Shown in pieces: positions 1 to 6,248 of a stretch of 8,616 nucleotides of DNA (positions within the stretch are counted from its first letter, which is position 1; every line of letters starts with the position of its first letter). A program made the position numbers and the translations under genes. Source of the DNA: an uncultured Eubacteriales bacterium (GTDB lineage: Bacteria; Bacillota; Clostridia; Christensenellales; Christensenellaceae); the NCBI GenBank assembly GCA_905193725.1, contig CAJJPW010000084.1:1-8616 (forward strand). The letters are read 5' to 3'. The notes beneath the pieces are model-generated. The model saw only the letters and a list, made by a program, of their open reading frames with translations. It did not search any database and had not been told where the DNA came from.

Positions 1-571
1 CCCCCTGCCATTCCAGATCCGAAAGCATCTCGCCAATTTTGGATTCAATATGCACAAAATCCTCCCGATCTATGATGATCTCCTCAGGATTGAGCACCTT
101 ACTGCCCTGCAATACGTCGATCAGCGTCCGATCGGACTCCTCATCGTACACTGGCTTGTTTAGCGAGACATAGGAATTGAGTGGTTTGTGCTTTTGCCGG
201 GTGGCAGTTTTGATGGCTGTGATGATCTGCCGGGTGATACACAGCTCTGCAAACGCCCGGAAAGATGCCTGCATTTCAGGCTTGAAATCGCGAATCGCTT
301 TATAAAGGCCGATCATCCCCTCTTGCACAATGTCCTCTCTATCTGCACCAATGAGGAAGTAGCTCCTGGCCTTGGCGCGCACATAGTTTTTATACTTGAC
401 CAGCAGATAATCCAGAGCTTCCTCATCCCCTTCGCCCACCATGCCTGCAATTTCCTCATCTGTTAAGGACTCATACTTTTGATAGTCGTGTAGTTCTAGC
501 TCTTTGGCTTCTGCCAGCTCATCATATTCTTGCTCTTCTTGGTTGCTCAAATACTCGTTTTCTTTATCCAC
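1..571 (-). CDS. sigH: RNA polymerase sporulation sigma factor SigH (C-terminus beyond window)
   Basis: Sigma-70 family factor that, in Bacillus and Clostridia, directs transcription at the transition to stationary phase and the onset of sporulation. The 190 visible residues match B. subtilis SigH closely as I remember it. Region 2 is at about residues 50-128, with signature stretches VRAKARSYFLIGADREDIVQ, ELCITRQIITAIKTATRQKH and LNSYVSLNKPVYDEESDRTL. The frame then runs through LNPEEIII into SDLE and leaves the window, so about 50 residues, including the -35-binding helix-turn-helix of region 4, are missing. The start is GTG at 571-569, preceded by AGGGGAAGGG about 6 bases away. The acidic N-terminal tail is about 18 residues longer than in B. 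subtilis. It is the last visible gene of the mrnC-thyX-rlmB-sigH run, a neighbourhood related to that of sigH in Bacillus. Truncation is by the window edge only. Confidence 0.95.
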   Translation of the reverse strand, partial: MDKENEYLSNQEEQEYDELAEAKELELHDYQKYESLTDEEIAGMVGEGDEEALDYLLVKYKNYVRAKARSYFLIGADREDIVQEGMIGLYKAIRDFKPEMQASFRAFAELCITRQIITAIKTATRQKHKPLNSYVSLNKPVYDEESDRTLIDVLQGSKVLNPEEIIIDREDFVHIESKIGEMLSDLEWQG

Positions 572-630
572 AGTAGCCCTTCCCCTATTCTTACGATTCC
601 CCAAGGCAGTTTATGATACGTCATCGTCAT
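547..630 (-). CDS. Possible 27-codon ORF between rlmB and sigH
   Basis: A short frame opens with an ATG that shares the ATGA overlap with the rlmB stop and closes with TGA inside the first codons of sigH, in another frame. The predicted peptide starts MTMTYHKLPWGIVRIGEG and ends near KKTSI. The sequence GAGGGGAA, which encodes the end of RlmB, lies 2 bases before the first ATG and 8 bases before a second in-frame ATG (624-622), a good ribosome binding site spacing. It resembles no family I know. It may simply couple sigH translation to rlmB by carrying ribosomes through the short gap, or may be chance. Confidence 0.25.
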   Translation of the reverse strand: MTMTYHKLPWGIVRIGEGLLWIKKTSI

Positions 631-1403
631 TTCCCCTCATGATCCTGCCGTATCTTTTCATATATAATAACAGCTGCCGCACAGGATGCATTGAGAGAAT
701 TGATATTTCCCATCATGGGAATACCCACTTGAAAATCGCTGTTCTTTACGATATTCTGAGAGACTCCTTCGTCCTCTCCGCCTATCACAATGCACATGGC
801 CCCTTTGAGATTTACTTTGGAGATCTCCGTTCCTCCCATCACCGCGCTGGCCACAAATATCCCCTGTTTTTTTAGAATTTCTAGCGTCTGATTTAAGTTC
901 GTAACCTTGGCAATGGGCAAATACTCACACGCTCCACATGCTGCCTTCATGGCCGCTGCACTTAAAGGGGCATTTCCCCTTTTGGCAATGATGACGCCAT
1001 GGGCACCTAGCACCTCTGCACTTCGAATAATCGCCCCAAAATTATGAGGATCTTTCACCCCGTCCAGCGCCACAATAAAGGGGGGCTGATTTTTCTGTCT
1101 TGCATAAGCTAAGATATCCTCCACCTCTCGGAAGGTGTAGGAGGTAACTCTGGCCACTACGCCCTGATGGTTGGCAGGTTTTCCCTCATAGCCATACGGC
1201 CTGACTAAGCTGTCCAGCTTTTGGCGAGCCACTTCCCGAACTAGCACATGTTCCCTCTTGGCCAGTTTCAGGATTTCTCCTATACTTCCCTGCCGCTCTC
1301 CTTCTAGGACATATAGGGATTCGATCTCACGGCCCTTTTTTAGCGCTTCTCTCACGCTATTTCTACCATATATGATGTCCTGTTCTTGAAACTCGTCCTT
1401 CAT
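627..1403 (-). CDS. rlmB: 23S rRNA 2'-O-methyltransferase, RlmB/TrmH family
   Basis: SPOUT-class, S-adenosylmethionine-dependent RNA 2'-O-ribose methyltransferase; by family the target is a guanosine in 23S rRNA (G2251, E. coli numbering). The 258 residues hold an N-terminal substrate-binding domain (about 8-85, opening with IIYGRNSVREAL) and the knotted catalytic domain. All three SPOUT motifs are visible: DGVKDPHNFGAIIRSAE (114-130), IVIGGEDEGVS (205-215) and IPMMGNINSLNASCAAA (228-244). In the last, NAS replaces the usual NVS, a mild change. The length is normal. ATG at 1403 is preceded by AAGGGGAAG. A 115-base gap separates it from thyX, and sigH follows after 55 bases. Members of this family can also modify tRNA, so the exact substrate is inferred from homology and position. 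Confidence 0.93.
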   Translation of the reverse strand: MKDEFQEQDIIYGRNSVREALKKGREIESLYVLEGERQGSIGEILKLAKREHVLVREVARQKLDSLVRPYGYEGKPANHQGVVARVTSYTFREVEDILAYARQKNQPPFIVALDGVKDPHNFGAIIRSAEVLGAHGVIIAKRGNAPLSAAAMKAACGACEYLPIAKVTNLNQTLEILKKQGIFVASAVMGGTEISKVNLKGAMCIVIGGEDEGVSQNIVKNSDFQVGIPMMGNINSLNASCAAAVIIYEKIRQDHEGK

Positions 1404-1518
1404 CGCTTCCCCTTTATACTATATGTGAGACACATCCCTATCAACTTCACAGGGAAACTCTTTCCCCATTTTTGCCTCTATGGGATTCTCCTCTCCCTTC
1501 CAGTCCTTCTGATAGCCG

Positions 1519-2250
1519 CTATATCAACTTGCTCTGCCGCTCTATTACCTCTTGCGCTCTGCCACAGGACATTTTCCCCTCAGAGCATGCGCCCCTTACA
1601 CAGCCTGGGCCAGCCTGAGCAAACAGCGCCGGAGCCACCTTTGCGCACTCTTTGAGCATCATCCACGCCACATTTCTGATCTCCCATTGGGCTCTATTGC
1701 AGCAGCGCAGCTCAAAAAAATGGTGCAGCTCTCTGGCATTCATTGTCACTACCATCTTTGTCTCACAGGCATTGGGCAGGACAAACCGGGCGTCTTCGTT
1801 GGATTTTTCTCCCGCATTTCCCAAATCCCTTACCCATTGGTCGTACCACTGTTGAATGGTAGCCATCTGCTGTTCGTATTTTTTGACGCTTTCCTCCCCC
1901 AAAGCCTCAATGGCAGGAGGGATGATATAGTGAAACTGGTTGTTTTCGCTTTTAAATCCCACATACCGCTGGGATTGCACAGAAAAGCTGGCAATTCGGT
2001 GTCTGGTGATCTGGGCGAGCAGCGCTCTGGATACCCCTTCGATGCCGAAGGTAAAGCTTGCGTGCTCGATAGGTGAAAAATGCCCTAAATCTACGAGCTT
2101 TTGAATAAAACTCTCCGCCGACTCCTGGGTCAGCTGACTTAGGCTGTCTATCCCCACTTTGCTATAGCATAGACGTGCAGCCATTGCCACCGCCTTTTCT
2201 GGGTTGGGCGTATAGGATAGTAGTTCTACTTTTGCGCTTGTCTTAGGCAC
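1519..2250 (-). CDS. thyX: FAD-dependent thymidylate synthase ThyX
   Basis: Flavin-dependent thymidylate synthase: converts dUMP to dTMP using methylene-tetrahydrofolate, FAD and NADPH. With the start chosen here it has 243 residues. The diagnostic RHR-x7-S motif is [11 protein letters not shown] (83-93), binding FAD and dUMP. Other conserved blocks are [12 protein letters not shown] (57-68), [10 protein letters not shown] (155-164) and [13 protein letters not shown] (180-192). The tail carries three spaced cysteines (about 217, 222 and 229, in [16 protein letters not shown]). A TTG at 2268 would add six residues, but GAGGGGG sits between it and the GTG at 2250-2248, nine bases before the latter, so GTG is preferred. 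That start overlaps the mrnC stop by 8 bases, suggesting translational coupling. The gene lies between two rRNA-processing genes in the same transcript. Confidence 0.95.
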   Translation of the reverse strand: MPKTSAKVELLSYTPNPEKAVAMAARLCYSKVGIDSLSQLTQESAESFIQKLVDLGHFSPIEHASFTFGIEGVSRALLAQITRHRIASFSVQSQRYVGFKSENNQFHYIIPPAIEALGEESVKKYEQQMATIQQWYDQWVRDLGNAGEKSNEDARFVLPNACETKMVVTMNARELHHFFELRCCNRAQWEIRNVAWMMLKECAKVAPALFAQAGPGCVRGACSEGKMSCGRAQEVIERQSKLI

Positions 2251-2716
2251 GTGCTTGTTCCCCCTCAAAATTTAGATGAATGATCTTCATCATGATCTCG
2301 TCCAATCTCCGATACTCTCCACATAAAAACAAATAGCCTACCAAAGCTTCCAGCCCTGTGGCTTTTTTGTAATCTCCCACCGTCATATTTTTGGGAGTTG
2401 TGGATGATTTTGCATTTCTGCCCCGTTTAAAGATATCCAGTTCTTCCTCTGAAAGCTCGTCCATAATTTTCTGAGCCGACTCCGCTTGTGCCTTGGCGTT
2501 GACCATTTTGCACGCCATTTGATTGAGCGCATTGACCGTACCCTTTTTCTCTTTGATGATCGCGCTTCTCACATAGAGGTCAAACACTGTATCCCCTATA
2601 TAGGCCAGCACCAGGGCATTTTTCCCCGCTGCCTCCTGCTTCTCCATCGGTGTAAATATTTGAAACTCTTGTTCCATCTCTTCTTGCTTCCATTCCGCCT
2701 CGCCTTTTCCTGGCAT
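2243..2716 (-). CDS. mrnC: Mini-ribonuclease III (MrnC)
   Basis: RNase III-like endonuclease without a double-stranded RNA binding domain; in B. subtilis it matures the ends of 23S rRNA as a dimer. In the 157-residue frame the RNase III signature is [17 protein letters not shown] (34-50), with D42 the likely metal-binding catalytic acid. [14 protein letters not shown] (97-110) and [13 protein letters not shown] (119-131) follow, with E123 the second acidic site. The start is uncertain. ATG at 2716 has no ribosome binding site and lies only about 10 bases after the expected transcription start. A second ATG at 2677 (GGAAG 9 bases upstream) would give 144 residues, close to the B. subtilis length, and may be the true start. 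First gene of the mrnC-thyX-rlmB-sigH unit; its end overlaps thyX. Confidence 0.93.
   Translation of the reverse strand: MPGKGEAEWKQEEMEQEFQIFTPMEKQEAAGKNALVLAYIGDTVFDLYVRSAIIKEKKGTVNALNQMACKMVNAKAQAESAQKIMDELSEEELDIFKRGRNAKSSTTPKNMTVGDYKKATGLEALVGYLFLCGEYRRLDEIMMKIIHLNFEGEQARA
2260..2266 (-). promoter_or_regulatory. Ribosome binding site of thyX inside the end of mrnC
   Basis: GAGGGGG on the minus strand lies in the last codons of mrnC, nine bases before the GTG at 2250. It decides the thyX start against the upstream TTG at 2268, which it immediately follows. Confidence 0.7.
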
Positions 2717-2732
2717 AAATATTCAATTCAAT

Positions 2733-2761
2733 ATTATAGCACAAGCCACAAGGACAAGCAA
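2733..2761 (-). promoter_or_regulatory. Extended -10 promoter of the mrnC-thyX-rlmB-sigH unit
   Basis: On the minus strand a perfect TATAAT (2738-2733) is preceded directly by TGC, giving the extended -10 form TGnTATAAT. The -35 (TTGCTT, 17 bases upstream) matches only three of six positions, usual when an extended -10 is present. An A-rich tract farther upstream (around 2773-2790) could act as an UP element. It is the only good vegetative promoter seen before this gene group. Confidence 0.65.
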
Positions 2762-2794
2762 ATGCTTTTGCATTTTTTTATTTAATACAAAGAA

Positions 2795-2821
2795 ATGATG
2801 TATTTGCGAGAAATACATCAT
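2795..2821 (-). terminator. Probable terminator after cwlD
   Basis: A perfect 11-base inverted repeat, ATGATGTATTT / AAATACATCAT around a 5-base loop, starts 15 bases after the cwlD stop. On the minus strand it is followed by TTCTTTGTATT, which is T-rich but not a clean U tract. The position between cwlD and the mrnC promoter supports termination; the AT-rich stem and broken U tract make it moderate. Confidence 0.5.
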
Positions 2822-2835
2822 CAAATAGCGTTTTT

Positions 2836-3648
2836 TTACTCTGGTTGCGGGTCGATTGAGATCATTGGGCCCTCCTGATTTTTCTGGCTACTCCAATAGG
2901 CCACCACTCCATCTCGCAGCGCCTGAGCTACCTTTTGTTGGTATCCATCTTCCATGAGCAGCTTTTCCTCCTCTGGGCTGGACAAAAACCCACATTCTAC
3001 AATTACACAGGGCGCACTTCCCGAGCGCAAAATATAGTAATCTGCCGATGCCGCTGTTCTGGGCGTCTTGGGCTCAAGTTGCTCATTTAAAGTGCTCTGC
3101 AGCGTCTCTGCAAATGCTCTTCCCAGGGTGGAGCCTGGTAAATAAAACACCTGCGGGCCTGTTACATTTTCGTCTGCATATCGGTTTTGATGGATGCTGA
3201 CTACCAGATCCTCTCCACTCTCTTCGATAATTTTCCTCCGATTTTTCATATCCTCATCTTTTGTGGGACCAATGGCATTGTTGTCCTTACGGGTCATGAC
3301 GATTTCCGCCCCTATATCAGCGAGCTCTTTTTCCAATTTCTGTGCAATGGCTAGGTTGATCTCTTCCTCCTTTACTTTGGTTGTAATACCGGACGTACCC
3401 ACATCAAAGCCGCCATGTCCTGCATCGATGACTATTTTCACTCCCTTTAATGCATCCGGCTGCGTTTTCACCTGTGTATTGCCTTCATAAGGCACTTGCA
3501 TATCTCCATCCTCTTCCATTGCCTGTTGCGTCCCCTGACCGCTCTTTCTGCCGCTATGAGCGCCTAAAAAAGCCGCAACCCCAATAATCAGCACACAAAG
3601 GATCATCAATGTCCTCAAAAATTTCGATTTGTTCACCTTATATGCCAT
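2836..3648 (-). CDS. cwlD: N-acetylmuramoyl-L-alanine amidase, CwlD-like (spore cortex)
   Basis: Zinc amidase of the Amidase_3 family that cleaves the bond between N-acetylmuramic acid and L-alanine in peptidoglycan. CwlD members act on spore cortex, preparing muramic-delta-lactam. The 270 residues begin with a basic segment and one hydrophobic helix (about 11-30), a signal peptide or membrane anchor that places the enzyme outside the forespore or cell membrane. A polar linker runs to about residue 68. The catalytic domain shows IVIDAGHGG (zinc ligand H78), KEEEINLAIA (probable ligand E94), SIHQN (H153) and VECGFLSSPEE (catalytic E218). Its single-domain layout without cell-wall-binding repeats fits CwlD; a vegetative amidase is the alternative. 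ATG at 3648 has AGAGGA seven bases upstream. It is the last gene of the tsaD unit, 115 bases after tsaD. Confidence 0.8.
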   Translation of the reverse strand: MAYKVNKSKFLRTLMILCVLIIGVAAFLGAHSGRKSGQGTQQAMEEDGDMQVPYEGNTQVKTQPDALKGVKIVIDAGHGGFDVGTSGITTKVKEEEINLAIAQKLEKELADIGAEIVMTRKDNNAIGPTKDEDMKNRRKIIEESGEDLVVSIHQNRYADENVTGPQVFYLPGSTLGRAFAETLQSTLNEQLEPKTPRTAASADYYILRSGSAPCVIVECGFLSSPEEEKLLMEDGYQQKVAQALRDGVVAYWSSQKNQEGPMISIDPQPE

Positions 3649-3763
3649 CTATAAATCCTCTTTCCCACTTTAGTACGTCTTTCCTCTTGTTACCTGTGAT
3701 AGTTGTTATATTTCATGTGTATCCTCAATTCTCCAAAAAAATGATACCTTTTTTTATCGTTAA

Positions 3764-4783
3764 TTAAAATATTTGGTATGATGGATCCGCATTGAGGTCC
3801 ATAGCAGCTATTTGCCCCTTTTGGTATCGAAAGCTGGCGGCGCTGGCAATCATCGCCCCGTTGTCTGTACAGTAGATCATCTGAGGATAATATACTTTCA
3901 TGCCCAGTTTGTGGGCGCGCTTTTGAATGGCATCTCGCAGCGCCTGGTTGGCACTCACCCCTCCAGCCAGAGCAATTTGACCCAAATTTTGTCTCTTTGC
4001 CGCCTCTATGGTGTTGTCTGCCAGTTTCGCCACCACTGCCTCTTGAAAGCTGGCGGCGATATCCGCTTTGCGATAGGGCTCGTTTCGCTGTTCTAGATTG
4101 TGGAGCAAATTGATCACATGAGTTTTGATTCCGCTAAAGGAAAAATCCAGATGATCCTCCCCGCGAAAGCTCTTGGGCATGGGATAGGCATGAGGGTTTC
4201 CCTGCTTTGCTAACTTCTCTAAGTTAGGCCCGCCTGGGTACTCCATCCCCAACACTCTGGCAACCTTATCATAGGCCTCTCCAGCCGCATCATCCCGCGT
4301 CTGCCCCAACAGTTCATAAACCCCATAGTCCACTACTTTGACGATTGCTGTATGCCCTCCCGATACTACCAGACAGATGAACGGCGGCTGTAAATCCTTG
4401 GAGGTGATGTAGTTGGCGCAGATGTGCCCCTCCATGTGATTCACCGGCACCAGAGGTTTATTGCAGCTCAGGGCCAGTCCCTTGGCAAAGGCCACCCCTG
4501 TGAGCAGGGCTCCCACTAGCCCCGGTCCTTTGGTGACCCCAATGGCAGTCAAATCCTGACAGGTGAGCCCAGCCTGTTTTAATGCAGCATCTACCACATA
4601 GGGAAGCTTATCCACGTGATTGCGGGAGGCGATCTCGGGCACCACTCCCCCATATTGTCTGTGAATTTTAATTTGGGAGTAGATCTCCAAACTCAAAACC
4701 TCTCGGTTGTTTCTCACCACAGAGGCAGATGTCTCATCACAAGAGGTCTCTATTCCCAATATGAACAAATCTTTCCTTTCCAT
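3764..4783 (-). CDS. tsaD: tRNA N6-adenosine threonylcarbamoyltransferase TsaD
   Basis: Catalytic subunit (Kae1/TsaD, ASKHA fold) that, with TsaB and TsaE, transfers threonylcarbamoyl from threonylcarbamoyl-AMP to A37 of ANN-decoding tRNAs, giving t6A. The full 339 residues are present. The start ILGIETSCDETS (8-19) is the family signature. Metal ligands are H116 and H120 in VNHMEGH and D307 in CTDNGAMI. Nucleotide-binding glycine-rich segments are VSGGHT (140-145), GGPNLEKLA (184-192) and LAGGVSANQAL (272-282). Nothing is missing. ATG at 4783 has AAAGGA upstream and follows the stop of the preceding membrane-protein gene by one base, so the two are surely co-transcribed and probably coupled. 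The other complex members (tsaB, tsaE) are not in this window. Confidence 0.97.
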   Translation of the reverse strand: MERKDLFILGIETSCDETSASVVRNNREVLSLEIYSQIKIHRQYGGVVPEIASRNHVDKLPYVVDAALKQAGLTCQDLTAIGVTKGPGLVGALLTGVAFAKGLALSCNKPLVPVNHMEGHICANYITSKDLQPPFICLVVSGGHTAIVKVVDYGVYELLGQTRDDAAGEAYDKVARVLGMEYPGGPNLEKLAKQGNPHAYPMPKSFRGEDHLDFSFSGIKTHVINLLHNLEQRNEPYRKADIAASFQEAVVAKLADNTIEAAKRQNLGQIALAGGVSANQALRDAIQKRAHKLGMKVYYPQMIYCTDNGAMIASAASFRYQKGQIAAMDLNADPSYQIF

Positions 4784-4784
4784 G

Positions 4785-5510
4785 TCAGTTCCTTTCTGTA
4801 GATGGCATGCTGCCCATTCTCTGTTTTTTTACACATGTTCTTCGTATGAAGATCATGCCCACTGTGAGCACCGCCATAATGCCAAAATACCAAATTCCTA
4901 TCTTCGTTACCAGATCAAAGAAGAACTGACTGGGTACCATCATGATGAGAATATCCGTAGATGGATCTAGTATCCAAAGCTGGTTTCGGAAAAATATCTT
5001 GTGGAAGGTAGTCCAAAATGAGGAAAAGTCCACCACTGCCAGCAGCAGTATGACCACAATGATAGCTAAGAAGATGCCACCTGCCCACAAAAACGATTTG
5101 CTAAATATGGGCAAAAATTTCCCTCTATAGATTGCTATTCCTGCCACTACTATAGCCACAAAAAGGATCCCTCCTAAGATGGCAACCGTTCTGGCGCCCT
5201 CATATAACGCCTTCACATCTACCATGTGGGCAATTTCCCGCTCATTAAACACCTGTCGCTCATGGCCTGCTACCTCGGCCGTCACTTCCAAGGTCTCGTA
5301 CTTGCCCTGCAAGTATCCCAGCAGCACATCTGTGGTCTTTTCCAGGTCTTCCTCGCTCATGGGGATGGATTCAGCCACCTGGAGCTTGGCATATTCTTGT
5401 TTGTAAAAGTTTCTATCAAATGCGATCACGTCTAAGCAGACAAAGAAAATCGTTATAAATACCAGAACACAGCACAGTATGGCGACCCACTGAAAAATCC
5501 TATGTTTCAT
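4785..5510 (-). CDS. TIGR01906/DUF1461 family integral membrane protein
   Basis: Membrane protein of unknown function. The 241 residues contain four likely transmembrane helices (about 7-30, 106-128, 141-160 and 202-222). A roughly 75-residue soluble segment between the first two is on one side of the membrane, probably outside. The family hallmarks are visible: FNEREIAHMVDVK (88-100) and the block from FHKIFFRN through WILDPSTDILIMMVPSQFFFD (169-199). The C-terminus is short and basic. ATG at 5510 has AGAGGAAAC just upstream. The start overlaps the end of the cyclase-family gene by 11 bases and the stop is one base from tsaD, so it sits in the middle of a coupled three-gene set. I recognise the family, not a biochemical role. 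Confidence 0.85.
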   Translation of the reverse strand: MKHRIFQWVAILCCVLVFITIFFVCLDVIAFDRNFYKQEYAKLQVAESIPMSEEDLEKTTDVLLGYLQGKYETLEVTAEVAGHERQVFNEREIAHMVDVKALYEGARTVAILGGILFVAIVVAGIAIYRGKFLPIFSKSFLWAGGIFLAIIVVILLLAVVDFSSFWTTFHKIFFRNQLWILDPSTDILIMMVPSQFFFDLVTKIGIWYFGIMAVLTVGMIFIRRTCVKKQRMGSMPSTERN

Positions 5511-6072
5511 CGTTTCCTCTTTCTTCTATTAATATTGCCCGGGCAGGGGCGGCTTCTAAGTGCACCAGCAATGGCAACAAGATAAGCCGGTAATATCCGC
5601 TTTTCACCTGGCTTAGTGCCAGATTTTCGGCAATCACCACTCCCTGTTGCAACAGAAATCTATGGACTTGGTCGTCCCCAATGGTCATTTCCTCTGTCCC
5701 CACCAGCCGAATGCCTGCCTGGGCAAGCTTTCGGGCCTCCAGCATACTTAGCCGTCCGGCTGTTCTATCCCCTGCTTTGAGAAGCACTCTGGAAAGTTCG
5801 TCTGCCCCATCAATCACTTTTTCCATCACTTGCTCCACACATCCCACATAGCAGCGGCCACATAATTGCGAAAGATTGAGCTCATCTACCGTCTTTCCCT
5901 TCTGGATGTAGTGAGCCGGCGCGTCTATGTGCGTGCCACAGTGGGTTCCGCAGGTCAGCTGGTGAACTACATAGCCCTGCTCTTCTAGGCTCGTCCACTG
6001 CCTTGCTGCAAAGGGAGGATCCCCTTCATAAATGGGGGTTTTCTCATCCAGTAAGCGGGTAATATCCCACAT
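5500..6072 (-). CDS. Cyclase-family metal-dependent hydrolase, KynB-like
   Basis: Member of the cyclase family (PF04199), which includes kynurenine formamidase KynB and other metal-dependent amide hydrolases. With the start chosen here (ATG at 6072) it has 190 residues. It opens MWDITRLLDEKTPIYEGDPP, the usual family start. The metal motif HxGTHxDxPxH is present as HCGTHIDAPAH (44-54). A later segment has H138 and GVVIAENLAL with E149, where the family carries its conserved glutamate. Longer starts at 6165 or 6099 lie upstream of, or almost on, the predicted transcription start, and the 6165 start has no ribosome binding site. GGAG lies three bases before 6072, a little close. It is first in the unit leading to DUF1461, tsaD and cwlD. 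The substrate is unknown; no other tryptophan-degradation gene is in the window. Confidence 0.85.
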   Translation of the reverse strand: MWDITRLLDEKTPIYEGDPPFAARQWTSLEEQGYVVHQLTCGTHCGTHIDAPAHYIQKGKTVDELNLSQLCGRCYVGCVEQVMEKVIDGADELSRVLLKAGDRTAGRLSMLEARKLAQAGIRLVGTEEMTIGDDQVHRFLLQQGVVIAENLALSQVKSGYYRLILLPLLVHLEAAPARAILIEERGNDET

Positions 6073-6108
6073 CTTCTCCAAATCTTGTTTCCCTTTCATA
6101 ATACTACA

Positions 6109-6137
6109 ATTATACGAGAGAGCTGGCGTTTTTTCAA
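6109..6137 (-). promoter_or_regulatory. Promoter of the cyclase-DUF1461-tsaD-cwlD unit
   Basis: On the minus strand TTGAAA (6137-6132) and TATAAT (6114-6109) are separated by exactly 17 bases, a near-consensus housekeeping promoter. The expected start of transcription is near 6102, which excludes the long cyclase start at 6165. Confidence 0.8.
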
Positions 6138-6191
6138 CTTCCCCTGTAAAAGAAAAAAATCCCATCCCATTCCCAAATGACCTACCCTATT

Positions 6192-6221
6192 TTGAGTGAT
6201 TGTGGTATGATCATATATTAT
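6192..6221 (+). promoter_or_regulatory. Probable niaR promoter
   Basis: TTGAGT (6192-6197) is followed by overlapping -10 candidates TATATT (6214-6219, spacing 16) and TATTAT (6216-6221, spacing 18), each five of six to consensus. A third option is TGGTATGAT, an extended -10 form at 6203-6211, without a good -35. A perfect 10-base palindrome, TATGATCATA, lies at 6206-6215 between the boxes. The promoter is divergent from that of the cyclase gene. Confidence 0.5.
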
Positions 6222-6233
6222 AGTAGTTCTTCG

Positions 6234-6240
6234 AGGGAGG
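6234..6240 (+). promoter_or_regulatory. Ribosome binding site deciding the niaR TTG start
   Basis: AGGGAGG is the strongest Shine-Dalgarno match near the gene and lies eight bases before TTG at 6249. The longer frame from ATG 6177 begins upstream of the predicted promoter, so it is excluded. Confidence 0.75.
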
Positions 6241-6248
6241 GAAGAGTT

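Noticed and set aside
1419..1469. 16-codon minus-strand ORF in the thyX-rlmB gap, with AGAGG upstream
   Set aside because: Too short to judge, overlaps the GGGAAA/TTTCCC hairpin and shows nothing beyond what purine-rich sequence gives by chance.
1552..2076. 174-codon open frame antisense to thyX
   Set aside because: It lies wholly opposite a clearly conserved gene, has no recognisable domain and reads like a reverse-strand shadow.
2760..2779. AAATGC/GCATTT hairpin followed by seven T on the plus strand
   Set aside because: It looks like a plus-strand terminator, but no plus-strand gene precedes it. On the minus strand the same A-rich DNA is better read as sequence upstream of the mrnC promoter.
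3735..3755. A7 / T7 inverted repeat with a 7-base loop just after tsaD, a possible terminator
   Set aside because: The stem is only A-U pairs and would be unstable, and cwlD follows closely on the same strand, so I do not call termination here.
6073..6165. Upstream extension of the cyclase gene to ATG 6165
   Set aside because: A TTGAAA-17-TATAAT promoter lies within it and no ribosome binding site precedes ATG 6165.
6177..6248. Upstream extension of niaR to ATG 6177
   Set aside because: It covers the predicted promoter, adds 24 residues absent from the family and ignores the AGGGAGG site before TTG 6249.
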